A stretch of 64,000 nt of DNA. It comes from Methylobacterium sp. WSM2598 (GTDB lineage: Bacteria > Pseudomonadota > Alphaproteobacteria > Rhizobiales > Beijerinckiaceae). Below are positions 27,096 to 34,654 of this stretch, in pieces. The stretch covers positions 7,240,939 through 7,304,938 of the forward strand of contig NZ_KB900609.1 of NCBI RefSeq assembly GCF_000379105.1. The letters run 5' to 3'. The position numbers and the translations under genes were made by a program. Positions within the stretch are counted from its first letter, which is position 1; every line of letters begins with the position of its first letter. Under the pieces are notes generated by a model that was given only the letters and a program-made list of their open reading frames with translations, was not told the origin of the DNA and ran no database searches.

Positions 27096-28231
27096 GCGGA
27101 CACTCCCTCGGGTTGGGGCACGACGGGCGCGCCGCCGATCGTGCGGTACTGGTAGTCGGGCGCGGTCTCCAGGGCCGATTCGGCGACCGCGAGGGCCTGG
27201 ACCTTGGCGTGGAGCGGCGAGAGCGAGCAGGCCGGGTCGGTCGCGGCGGCGTCGCCCGCCAGCGCCAGGGCCTGGCAGCGGCAGCCGCCCCAATCCTTCT
27301 CCCGCCGGTCGCAGGAGCGGCAGGGCTCCTTCATCCAGGACGTGCCCCGATAGGCCTGGAAGGCGGGGGAATTCGCCCAGATGTCGCCGAGCGCGCGCTC
27401 CTGCACGTTCCAGAATGCGAGGCCCGGGATCGTCTCGGCGGCGTGGCAGGGCAGCACCTTGCCGCTCGGCGTGACGTTCATCAGCCGCCGGCCCCAGCCG
27501 CCCGCGCAGGCCTTCGGGTACTTGGCGTAGTAGTCCGGCACCACGAGGTCGATCACGAGCCGGCCCTTGAGGCGCTCGCGCGCCTCCTCGACCACCCGGA
27601 TCGAGCGGTCGACGTCGGGCTTGGCCGGCATCAGGGCGGCGCGGTTGACGTAGGCCCAGCCGTAATACTGGGTGTGGGCGACTTCGAGCCGCTTGGCGCC
27701 GAGCCTGACCGCGAGGTCGATCAGGGCCGGCACCTCGTCGATGTTGCCGCGGTGGATCACCGCGTTGAGCGTGAGCGGCAGGCCCAAGGCCACGACCCGC
27801 TCGGCGAAGGCGAATTTCTGCGGCTGGGCGTTCCGCAGCCCGCCGATCCGCTCCGCGTTGCCGGCCTCGGCGGCCTGGATCGAGAGCTGCACGTGGTCGA
27901 GGCCGGCCTCGGAGAGCGCGTCGAGCTTGGCGAGCGCGCCGCCCACCCCGGAGGTGATCAGGTTCGAGTAGAGGCCGAGATCGGCGCAGGCCCCGGTGAT
28001 CTCGACGATGTCCTGCCGGGCGGTGGGCTCGCCGCCCGACAGGTGGACGTGCAGGACGCCGAGCGCCGCCGCCTCCCCCAGCACCCGCTGCCACGTCGCC
28101 GTGTCGAGCTCCGCCGAGCGCTTGTCGAGCTCGAGCGGGTTCGAGCAGTAGGGGCAGCGCAGCGGGCAGCGATGGGTGAGCTCCGCGAGGAGCCCGATCG
28201 GGGCCGGCAGGGTGGGGGTGACGGCGGTCAT
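27092..28231 (-). CDS. pqqE: PqqA peptide cyclase (radical SAM)
   Basis: A 379-residue radical SAM enzyme that makes the Glu-Tyr carbon-carbon crosslink in PqqA, the first step of PQQ synthesis, together with the chaperone PqqD. The SAM cluster motif CPLRCPYC is at residues 22-29; the SPASM region has CHAAETIPGL and CRSCDRREKDWGGCRCQA. Start ATG at 28231. Upstream are four tandem hairpin repeats separating it from pqqD; downstream is a GTGA overlap with a secreted protein gene. Confidence 0.98.
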   Translation of the reverse strand: MTAVTPTLPAPIGLLAELTHRCPLRCPYCSNPLELDKRSAELDTATWQRVLGEAAALGVLHVHLSGGEPTARQDIVEITGACADLGLYSNLITSGVGGALAKLDALSEAGLDHVQLSIQAAEAGNAERIGGLRNAQPQKFAFAERVVALGLPLTLNAVIHRGNIDEVPALIDLAVRLGAKRLEVAHTQYYGWAYVNRAALMPAKPDVDRSIRVVEEARERLKGRLVIDLVVPDYYAKYPKACAGGWGRRLMNVTPSGKVLPCHAAETIPGLAFWNVQERALGDIWANSPAFQAYRGTSWMKEPCRSCDRREKDWGGCRCQALALAGDAAATDPACSLSPLHAKVQALAVAESALETAPDYQYRTIGGAPVVPQPEGVSA

Positions 28232-28260
28232 GGTCTCGTCCTCGGCCGCCCTCGGGCGGC

Positions 28261-28353
28261 GGGCTTTGGGCCGCCTCAGCGGCAGGCTTGGGGCCGCCTC
28301 AGCGGCGGGCTTGGGGCCGCCTCAGCGGCGGGCTTGGGGCCGCCTCAGGCGGC
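28261..28353. repeat. Four tandem 23-24-bp hairpin repeats spanning the pqqD stop
   Basis: Four copies run from 28261, 28284, 28307 and 28330. On the minus strand each reads roughly AAGCCCGCCGC-TGA-GGCGGCCCC, so each can form a hairpin (GCCGCC/GGCGGC) around a TGA. The first copy encodes the last residues of PqqD (KPAA) and its stop codon; the others are copies of that gene end. They may attenuate transcription or set mRNA stability between pqqD and pqqE. Confidence 0.85.
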
Positions 28354-28632
28354 GGGCTTGGCTTCCAGCACGCGCTTCTCCGCGAGGCCGTTGAGCATGG
28401 TGATGACGTCGGGCTCGATCACGCCGACCGGCGCGTCGTACTGCGCCGAGAGCGCCTCCGCGATGGCCCGGATGCTGCGCTCCCCGTCGACCAGCGACAG
28501 CACCGCCACGGCGTTCTGGTCGAGGTCGAAGGTGCGCTCGGGCGCGAGCAGCACGTGGGCGCCGCGCACGCCGTCGAAGCGCATCCGCACGCCGCGCGGC
28601 AGGCGCGGCACGTCGCCGGGGGTCAGGCTCAC
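28345..28632 (-). CDS. pqqD: PqqA-binding peptide chaperone PqqD
   Basis: A 95-residue RiPP-recognition (RRE) protein that binds PqqA and presents it to PqqE. Family features: PRLPRGVRMRFDGVRGAHVL, APERTFDLDQNAVAVLSLVD, and DVITMLNGLAEKRVLE. The start is GTG at 28632, overlapping the pqqC stop as GTGA. From memory, M. extorquens has a single fused pqqC/D gene; here the two are separate but coupled. The 3' end lies in a tandem hairpin repeat. Confidence 0.95.
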   Translation of the reverse strand: MSLTPGDVPRLPRGVRMRFDGVRGAHVLLAPERTFDLDQNAVAVLSLVDGERSIRAIAEALSAQYDAPVGVIEPDVITMLNGLAEKRVLEAKPAA

Positions 28633-29429
28633 GCGCGCCCCTCCACCAGACCCTCGCCCGGGCGCCACGCGTCCGGCGGGATCATGCCCGGCGCCACGTA
28701 GGCGAAGTACAGGGCGTCGAGCTGCGACCACAGCACGTTGCACTTGAAGGTGAGCGCGTCGAGCGCCTGCCGCTGCAGGGCCGGCGTGGTCGCGTGCTCC
28801 TTGACGTAGGCCAGGGCGAAGTCGGCGTCGCGCGGCGCCTGGGTGAGGCGCTTGTCGAAATAGGCCAGCGTCTCCTTGGTGATGAAGTCGTAGTTCTTGA
28901 GCATGCCGGCGACGCGCTCGGAGATGATGGTCGGCGAGAACATCTCGGTGAGCGAGGAGGCGATCGCCTCCAGGAGCGAGCGCTCGGCCACGAAGTGGAC
29001 GTAGGCCTCGACCGCGAAGCGGGTGGTCGGCAGGATGCCGCGCGTCGAGAGCACGTAGGCGCGGTCGAAGCCGACGCCCTCGGCGAGCTTCAGCCAGCGC
29101 TCGATGCCGCCGTCGCCCTCGCGGTCGCCGTCGTGGTCGACGATGCGCTGGCGCCAGATCCGGCGGAGATTGGCGTCGGGCATCCGCGCCAGGATGGCGG
29201 AATCCTTCACCGGGATCATCGCCTGATAATAGTAGCGGTTGAGCGCCCAGGCCCGCACCTGATCCTTGTCGAGCTTCCCGTCGTGCAGGAGGCGGTGGAA
29301 GGGGTGCAGGTTGTGGTAGCGGCGGGCGCCGATGTCGCGCAGGGCCGCTTCGAGCGCGGCGGGCGAGAGCAGGCTCGCGTCGTTCGCGGCGGGCGCGGCC
29401 GGGAGGGTGAGGGACAGGGCTGCGGTCAT
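28629..29429 (-). CDS. pqqC: Pyrroloquinoline-quinone synthase
   Basis: A 266-residue cofactor-less oxidase performing the last step of PQQ synthesis: ring closure and an eight-electron oxidation using O2. It matches the family: GARRYHNLHPFHRLLHDG, WALNRYYYQAMIPVKDSAIL, RIVDHDGDREGDGGIERWLK, SLTEMFSPTIISERV and FKCNVLWSQLDALYFAYV. ATG 29429 was chosen although the frame extends to 29537. It lies 368 bp from pqqB, an unusually long gap for this operon, and may have its own promoter there. Confidence 0.97.
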   Translation of the reverse strand: MTAALSLTLPAAPAANDASLLSPAALEAALRDIGARRYHNLHPFHRLLHDGKLDKDQVRAWALNRYYYQAMIPVKDSAILARMPDANLRRIWRQRIVDHDGDREGDGGIERWLKLAEGVGFDRAYVLSTRGILPTTRFAVEAYVHFVAERSLLEAIASSLTEMFSPTIISERVAGMLKNYDFITKETLAYFDKRLTQAPRDADFALAYVKEHATTPALQRQALDALTFKCNVLWSQLDALYFAYVAPGMIPPDAWRPGEGLVEGRA

Positions 29430-29628
29430 GGCGTGATCGTGGGCCTTCGGTTGGTCGTTCGGGGCGCTGCTGGCTCCGTTCCTCCCGGAGCCGAGGTGGC
29501 GGCTCGGGCCGCTGCGGTCAAGGGTCGTGCCCTTCACATTCCTGGCAATCCGGCCTGCCTTCTGGGTGTCGGATCGGCTGATCCTCCGCGCCGGATCAGC
29601 GCTCGTCGCATCAGGAGGCGCCGAATTT

Positions 29629-29646
29629 CTTTGAGATGGATCAAAG
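29629..29646. promoter_or_regulatory. FNR/FixK-like box in the pqqB-pqqC gap
   Basis: CTTTGA-GATGGA-TCAAAG is a perfect 6-6-6 inverted repeat close to the Crp/Fnr-type TTGAT-N4-ATCAA consensus, with one mismatch. It lies in an AT-rich stretch (about 29620-29710) that also has ATCGAT twice (about 29653-29668). It is 200 bp upstream of pqqC, so an oxygen-linked promoter for pqqCDE is possible. No other gene is visible in 29430-29797. Confidence 0.4.
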
Positions 29647-29797
29647 AGCCGTATCGATGCACATCGATGTCTGGAATATACTTATGTTTGACTTAAAGAT
29701 GACTCGACCCGGCACGGTGTCATCGGGCGCTGCTCCAGGTCCTTGATCGTGCCGCATGTCCGACGCTGAACCGGCATCCGCTTCAGCGGGACTTGCG

Positions 29798-30697
29798 CTA
29801 GAGGGTCAGCGTCAGCCCGTCATGCGCCACCGTCCAGCCCTCCGCCTCGACGGCGCGGCGGGCCTCGGACTCCTCCACCAGGACCGGGTTGGTGTTGTTG
29901 ATGTGCACGAAGATCCGTCGGCCGATCGGCACCTCGGCCAGGGCCGCGATCGCGCCCCCCTCCCCGGTCATCGGCACGTGGCCCATGCGCCAGCCGGTCT
30001 TGGTGCCGACCCCGGCCCGGATCATGTCGTCGTCGAGGTAGACCGTGCCGTCGAAGAGCAGGACGTCCACGCCCGACAGGCGCCGCCGCAGGTCGTCGGT
30101 GACGCGGGCGCAGCCCGGCACGTAGGCGAGCCGCTTGCCCCCCGCCTCGATCAGGGCGCCGACCGTGGTCTCGGTCTCCTCGCCGATCTCGGGCGTGCCC
30201 TCCTCCAGCCAGAGCGGCACCTTGCCGGGCACGGCGAAGAGCGTGACCGCGAGGCCCGGCACCGGCGCGAAGGACTCGTCCAGCGCCACCTCGCGCCGCG
30301 CCACGTGCTCGGGCGCCAGCACGTCGAAGACGCGGTTCGCCGAGACCGAATCGAGGATGTTGCGGGTGGCGTGGAGCCGGAAGGGCTGGCTCTCGCGCAG
30401 GGTCAGCAGCCCCGCCACGTGGTCCACGTCGCCGTTGGTCAGCAGCACCGCCGCGATCGGCGAGTGCCGCAGGCCGTGGGCCGGGTGCAGGGCGGGCGTC
30501 GCGAAGAGCTGCTGGCGGATGTCCGGCGAGGCGTTCACCAGGAGCCACGTCTCCCCGTCCGAGGAGACCGCGAGGCTCGACTGGGTGCGGGGCTTGACCC
30601 GGGCATCGCCCGCCCAGGCCATCGTGCAGTGGGGGCAGCGGCAGTTCCACTGCGGAACCCCGCCACCGGCCGCGGAACCGAGGATGATCGCCTGCAT
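29798..30697 (-). CDS. pqqB: PQQ biosynthesis protein PqqB (metallo-beta-lactamase fold)
   Basis: A 299-residue protein of the PqqB family, a metal-dependent enzyme proposed to hydroxylate the tyrosine of the Glu-Tyr intermediate. Visible: MQAIILGSAAGGGVPQWNCR, the CXC-type CRCPHC cysteines, the LLTNGDVDHVAGLLTLRE metal region, and FVHINNTNPVL. ATG 30697 gives the family N-terminus; nine further codons upstream are open. It follows the first-listed pqqA copy by 48 bp on the minus strand. Confidence 0.97.
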   Translation of the reverse strand: MQAIILGSAAGGGVPQWNCRCPHCTMAWAGDARVKPRTQSSLAVSSDGETWLLVNASPDIRQQLFATPALHPAHGLRHSPIAAVLLTNGDVDHVAGLLTLRESQPFRLHATRNILDSVSANRVFDVLAPEHVARREVALDESFAPVPGLAVTLFAVPGKVPLWLEEGTPEIGEETETTVGALIEAGGKRLAYVPGCARVTDDLRRRLSGVDVLLFDGTVYLDDDMIRAGVGTKTGWRMGHVPMTGEGGAIAALAEVPIGRRIFVHINNTNPVLVEESEARRAVEAEGWTVAHDGLTLTL

Positions 30698-30745
30698 GAT
30701 CCTCTCACGTCGGCGCGCAGACACCCTCCGGGCCGAGAGACCGCC

Positions 30746-30835
30746 TCAGTTGAAGGGATCGATCTCGGCCGATTCGTAGCTGGTGACTTCCATGCCGACG
30801 CAGATCTCGGCGACGACCGGCAGAGCCCACTTCAT
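30746..30835 (-). CDS. pqqA: PqqA precursor peptide, copy next to pqqB
   Basis: A 29-residue precursor. Glu16 and Tyr20 (ME-VTS-YES) are the residues that become PQQ. A GAGAGGAAA ribosome-binding site precedes ATG 30835. It differs from the upstream copy at four bases and one residue (Ile11 here, Val11 there). Downstream lies pqqB. Confidence 0.95.
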   Translation of the reverse strand: MKWALPVVAEICVGMEVTSYESAEIDPFN

Positions 30836-30910
30836 GGTGCGTTTCCTCTCGATGATCGGTGATGGTCAAGGCCCCCGGCGGCGGGACCGCCGGAGGCGGA
30901 GTCCGAGCCC

Positions 30911-31000
30911 TCAGTTGAAGGGATCGATCTCGGCCGACTCGTAGCTGGTGACTTCCATGCCGACGCAGACTTCGGCGACAACCGGCAGAGCCCACTTCAT
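30911..31000 (-). CDS. pqqA: PqqA precursor peptide, promoter-proximal copy
   Basis: A second 29-residue PqqA with the same Glu16/Tyr20 core (VGMEVTSYES) and Val at position 11. AGGAG lies 6 bp upstream of the ATG at 31000. The 75-bp gap to the other copy contains a CCGGCGG/CCGCCGG hairpin. Two substrates ahead of one set of Pqq enzymes would raise peptide dosage. Confidence 0.95.
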   Translation of the reverse strand: MKWALPVVAEVCVGMEVTSYESAEIDPFN

Positions 31001-31022
31001 GATGCGTCTCCTGAGACTTCCC

Positions 31023-31042
31023 GGATCCTCATAAGAGGATCC
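31023..31042. promoter_or_regulatory. Inverted repeat upstream of pqqA
   Basis: GGATCCTC-ATAA-GAGGATCC, a perfect 8-bp stem with a 4-base loop, lies 23 bp upstream of the first pqqA start codon, hence in the leader of the pqq mRNA. It could be an operator or an RNA hairpin. Confidence 0.5.
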
Positions 31043-31055
31043 TAAGATGTTGAGA

Positions 31056-31073
31056 TGACAGTGTTTTCTGTCA
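31056..31073. promoter_or_regulatory. Second inverted repeat upstream of pqqA
   Basis: TGACAG-TGTTTT-CTGTCA is a perfect 6-6-6 dyad, typical of a dimeric regulator site. It sits just downstream of a TATATC element (near 31080) that may be a -10 box on the minus strand. The neighbouring MxbM-type regulator is a candidate binder, by position only. Confidence 0.45.
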
Positions 31074-31241
31074 CGCGGGATATATCGGCAATCCCGACCG
31101 GGAGCGCAAGAGGTATTTTTCCGGTCCACCGCCCCCCAAAAGGGCTGGGTGCTCTCAAACCGGTCTTATTGTGCCGGTCCCGCGAGGGTTTAGCGGAGAC
31201 CCCTCGTGCCCTAAAAAATTTCGTGAGCGGCAAACCGAAGG

Positions 31242-31946
31242 TTACTGGCGGAAGCTCGGCTCGTGCAGGTCGAGCATGAAGCCCTTGCCCCGCACGGTCA
31301 CGATGGCGGGGCCCCCGGCCCGGGCGACGTCGCCGAGCTTGGTGCGCAGGTACCCGACATAGACGTCCACCACGTTGAGGGAGAGGCCGCCCTGGTTGGC
31401 CCAGAGCCGGTCGAAGATGTCGCCCCGGGTCACCGGCCGGTTGGCGTGCTCCATCAGCACGGTGAGGAGTTCGGCCTCGCGCTGGGTGAGGCGCGCGGTG
31501 GTCTCGCCGAAGCGGACCTGGCGGGTGGCGAGGTCGAGGGAGAGGCGCCCGGCGCTGAGCAGGGTGCGCGGCTCGCCCGCCGCGCGGCGGCGCTGCAGGT
31601 GGGTGCGCAGGCGCGCGAGCAATTCGTCGAAGGCGAAGGGCTTGACGATGTAGTCGTCGGCCCCGACCGCGAGGCCGTCGACGCGGTCGCTGACCTCGTC
31701 CTTGGCGCTGAGGAACAGGATCGCCCCCGGATAGCCGCCCTCGCGCAGGGAGCGGCAGACCTCGTGGCCCGAGCCGTCCGGCAGCATGATGTCGAGGAGC
31801 ACCGCCTCGGGCACCCGCTCGCGGGCGGCGGCCAGGGCCTCGTCGACGCTGCCGGCGAGGTTGACCGAGAAGCCCTCCGCGCTGAGGCCGCGGGCGAGCA
31901 TCCCGCGGATGTCGCCGTCGTCCTCCACCACCAGCACGCTCGTCAT
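31242..31946 (-). CDS. mxbM: OmpR-family response regulator, MxbM-like
   Basis: A 234-residue response regulator: receiver domain with the phospho-acceptor Asp52 in AVLLDIMLPDGSG and the conserved Lys in DDYIVKPFAFDEL, then an OmpR/PhoB winged helix (TRLTQREAELLTVLMEHANR, VYVGYLRTKLG). In M. extorquens the MxbDM pair is needed for methanol oxidation gene expression and lies next to pqqA; the name rests on this recalled synteny. ATG 31946 starts the receiver; the frame extends upstream into the kinase end. It is transcribed after the kinase with a 43-bp gap. Confidence 0.8.
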   Translation of the reverse strand: MTSVLVVEDDGDIRGMLARGLSAEGFSVNLAGSVDEALAAARERVPEAVLLDIMLPDGSGHEVCRSLREGGYPGAILFLSAKDEVSDRVDGLAVGADDYIVKPFAFDELLARLRTHLQRRRAAGEPRTLLSAGRLSLDLATRQVRFGETTARLTQREAELLTVLMEHANRPVTRGDIFDRLWANQGGLSLNVVDVYVGYLRTKLGDVARAGGPAIVTVRGKGFMLDLHEPSFRQ

Positions 31947-31989
31947 CGGGGCCCCATCCTCGCGGCGCGGGCCGGATCCCGGCGCCCGC

Positions 31990-33570
31990 TCACGCCGCGT
32001 CCTCCCTGGCATCGGCGGGCAGCACCAGGGTGACCCGTGCGCCGCGCGCCTCGTCCCCGCCCGAACCGAGGCGGATCACGCCATCATGGCGTTCGACGAC
32101 CCAGCGCGCCAGGGCCAATCCGATGCCGAACCCCTGCGCGGGCGAGGAGTTCCCGCCGCGGCGGAAGCGCTCGAACAGGGTCTCGGCCTCGGCGGGGAAG
32201 CCCGGCCCGTCATCCGCCACCGTCACCTCGGCCCCGTCGCGGCGCGCCCGCAGCACGACCCAGACCCGGGTCGCCCCGGCGGCGTGGCGCAGGGCGTTGT
32301 CGATCAGGCCCTCGACGATCTGGCGCAGCCACTCGGGGTCGGCCTGGATCTCCACGTCGGTCTCGCTCGGCTCGAAGGCGAGGGCGATGCGGCGGCGCCG
32401 GGCCTCCGAGGCGCAGTTCTCCACCGCCTCGGTGAGGACGGCGGCGAGGCTGACAGGCTTGCGCTCCAGCTCGATCTGGCCGGATTCCGAGCGGGCGATC
32501 CGCAGCATGTCGCCGACGCGGCGGTGCAGGCGCAGCGCCCGCTTGCGGATCGTCGCGATGACCGGGCGGAAGGCCTCGGGCGTGTCGGGCGAGCGGGCGG
32601 CGAGGTCGCATTCCCCCAGGATGACCGTGAGGGGCGTGCGCAGCTCGTGGCTGACATCGGCGAAGAAGCGGCGGCGGGAGCGGTCGATCTCCTCCAGGCG
32701 GGTGTTGGCGGCGCGCAGCTCCGCGGTGGCCTGCGCGACCGTCTCCTCGAGGGCGGCGCGGGCGGCGGCGACGCGGCTCTCGCGGCGCTTGAGCCGGGCC
32801 GCCATGCGGTTGAAGCTCGCGACCAGCAGGCCGAGCTCGTCGTGGGCCGCGACGGGCAGGCGGGTGTCGAGCTCGCCCCGGCCGATGGCGGCGGCGCCGG
32901 CCCGGATGTCGTCGATGCGCCGCAGGAGCGGCCGCGTCAGGGTGCGGTGGACGAGGAGCAGCACCACCACGGCGAGCCCCGCCACCGCGAGGGCGAGGGC
33001 GCGCAGCCGCACCGCGAGGGCGCGCACCTCGCCCGCCGCGCTCTCGACGCCGCGGCGCTCGGCCTCGACCAGGAAGGTGAGCGGCGGGCCGGTCACCGCC
33101 CCGAAGGCGTTGAGGGCGCCGCGGATCGCGTCCGAGCGCTTCACCGGGTCGGGCTCGCGCTGGATCTGGGCCACCTGCCGGTCGAGCATGACGCGGGCGG
33201 CGCGCAGCCGCGCCAGGGGCCGCGAGCGGGCCGCGTACTGGGTGCGGTCCACGATGGCGTCGCTGCGGGCGATGGCCCGGTTGAGGCCCTCGTCGACGGC
33301 GTTGAGGGCCCGGTCGACCTCGTCGCGGGCCGTGGCGAGGCGCTCCGGCCGGCTCGGCGTCTCGCCCACCGCCTCGACCGCGGCGAGGCCGTACTCGGTG
33401 AGGCGCCCGGAGAGCTCGGCGATGAGTTCGAGCCGCACCTGGGCCTCCAGGGTGCTGTCGAGGGTGCGTTCGGCCGCGGCGAGCGACCAGAACAGCCCGC
33501 CCGCGGCCAGCAGCACCAGCGCCGCCGCGCTCCCGACCAGCAACCCGAACCGCACCCGCAACGAGCCCAT
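31990..33570 (-). CDS. mxbD: Sensor histidine kinase, MxbD-like
   Basis: A 526-residue membrane kinase. Two transmembrane segments (about residues 8-30 and 186-207) enclose a periplasmic helical sensor region; then HAMP (about 208-262), coiled coil, the HisKA box FFADVSHELRTPL with His308, and the ATPase domain (N-box EGLIDNALRHAAG, G1 VADDGPGF, G2 GFGIGLAL). It probably phosphorylates the adjacent regulator. The start ATG at 33570 has a GGGGAGGTG ribosome-binding site. The signal sensed is unknown. Confidence 0.82.
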   Translation of the reverse strand: MGSLRVRFGLLVGSAAALVLLAAGGLFWSLAAAERTLDSTLEAQVRLELIAELSGRLTEYGLAAVEAVGETPSRPERLATARDEVDRALNAVDEGLNRAIARSDAIVDRTQYAARSRPLARLRAARVMLDRQVAQIQREPDPVKRSDAIRGALNAFGAVTGPPLTFLVEAERRGVESAAGEVRALAVRLRALALAVAGLAVVVLLLVHRTLTRPLLRRIDDIRAGAAAIGRGELDTRLPVAAHDELGLLVASFNRMAARLKRRESRVAAARAALEETVAQATAELRAANTRLEEIDRSRRRFFADVSHELRTPLTVILGECDLAARSPDTPEAFRPVIATIRKRALRLHRRVGDMLRIARSESGQIELERKPVSLAAVLTEAVENCASEARRRRIALAFEPSETDVEIQADPEWLRQIVEGLIDNALRHAAGATRVWVVLRARRDGAEVTVADDGPGFPAEAETLFERFRRGGNSSPAQGFGIGLALARWVVERHDGVIRLGSGGDEARGARVTLVLPADAREDAA

Positions 33571-33715
33571 GCCGCACCTCCCCGCCCGCCGAACCTCCCC
33601 GCCCGCCGAGTGTGCCACAGATGCCGGCGCCCGGCGCCCGGCGCCGGGGCGAGGGCCCGCGCCGGTTGCCCCGCGGTTGCCCCGACGCCACTCTCGCGCC
33701 GATACCGCCGGAGGC

Positions 33716-34648
33716 ATGACGATGACAGGACGTCTCTGGGCCGCAGCGCTCGCCCTCGCGCTCGCGGCCCCGGCCCGTGCCGAGGACACCTCCCTGTGGA
33801 GGCTCTACGAGCAGACCCTCAAGCGCGCCAAGTACATCGACCTCACCCACGCGTTCGCGCCGACCCAGCCGGTCTGGCCGGGCTTCGCCGCCGCGACCGT
33901 CCGGGCCGCGCGGGCGGGGCGGACCATCGAGGGCTTCGTCGAGAAGGGCGAGGCCTTCACCTACGCCCGGCACGGCTTCGTGGCGACGGCCTACGACCTT
34001 CCCACCGACCAGTACGGCACCCAGCTCGACCCGCCGGCCCACTGGAACCCCCTCGGCGCCACGATCAGCGACCTGCCGGCCACCTACGCGCTGCGCCCCC
34101 TGGTGGTGATCGACATCTCCCCGCAGGTCGCCCGGGACGAGGGCTACCACCTGCAGGTCGCCGACATCGCCGCCTGGGAGGCGCGGCACGGCCGCATCCC
34201 CGAGGGCGCCGTGGTGATGGTCCGCTCCGACTGGTCGAAGCGCTGGGCCGAGACCGAGCGCTTCCGCGCCAAGCCCTTCCCGGGCGTGAGCCTCGCGGCG
34301 CTGCAGGTCCTGCACCTGGAGCGCCGGATCCTGTTCCACGGCCACGAGCCCCTCGACACCGACACGACGCCGAACCTGGAGGGCGAGGCGTGGCTGATGC
34401 ACCACAACTTCGCCCAGGCCGAGGGGGTGGCGAATCTCGACAAGGTGCCGGAGGCGGGCGCGCTCGTCGCCATCGGCTTCGCCAAGCCGCTCGGCGGCAC
34501 CGGGGGCTTCGCCCGCTACGTGGCGATCGCCCCGCCCGGCTGGCCCGAGGGGGTCAGCGTCGAGGAGGCGCCGGGCGCGCCGCTGCCGACCCAGCCCGCC
34601 CCGCTCGTGCGCGGGCCGGACGGGGTGATGCGCCCGACTCCGCCGTGA
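33716..34648 (+). CDS. Exported cyclase-family protein (kynurenine formamidase-like fold)
   Basis: A 310-residue protein with a signal peptide (MTMTGRLWAAALALALAAPA, cleavage near ARA-ED) and a PF04199-type cyclase domain. The metal motif is altered: the usual HxGTHxDxPxH region reads QYGTQLDPPAHW, with Gln in place of two expected His residues. GGAGGC precedes ATG 33716. It is divergent from mxbD and convergent with the SoxYZ-like gene. The substrate is unknown; reduced or changed metal binding is likely. Confidence 0.75.
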   Translation: MTMTGRLWAAALALALAAPARAEDTSLWRLYEQTLKRAKYIDLTHAFAPTQPVWPGFAAATVRAARAGRTIEGFVEKGEAFTYARHGFVATAYDLPTDQYGTQLDPPAHWNPLGATISDLPATYALRPLVVIDISPQVARDEGYHLQVADIAAWEARHGRIPEGAVVMVRSDWSKRWAETERFRAKPFPGVSLAALQVLHLERRILFHGHEPLDTDTTPNLEGEAWLMHHNFAQAEGVANLDKVPEAGALVAIGFAKPLGGTGGFARYVAIAPPGWPEGVSVEEAPGAPLPTQPAPLVRGPDGVMRPTPP

Positions 34649-34654
34649 CGCGGC

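Noticed and set aside
26394..28094. A single 566-residue protein reading through from pqqE territory into the secreted protein
   Set aside because: The N-terminal two thirds is a shadow of pqqE; the GTG at 27095 with a signal peptide is the logical start.
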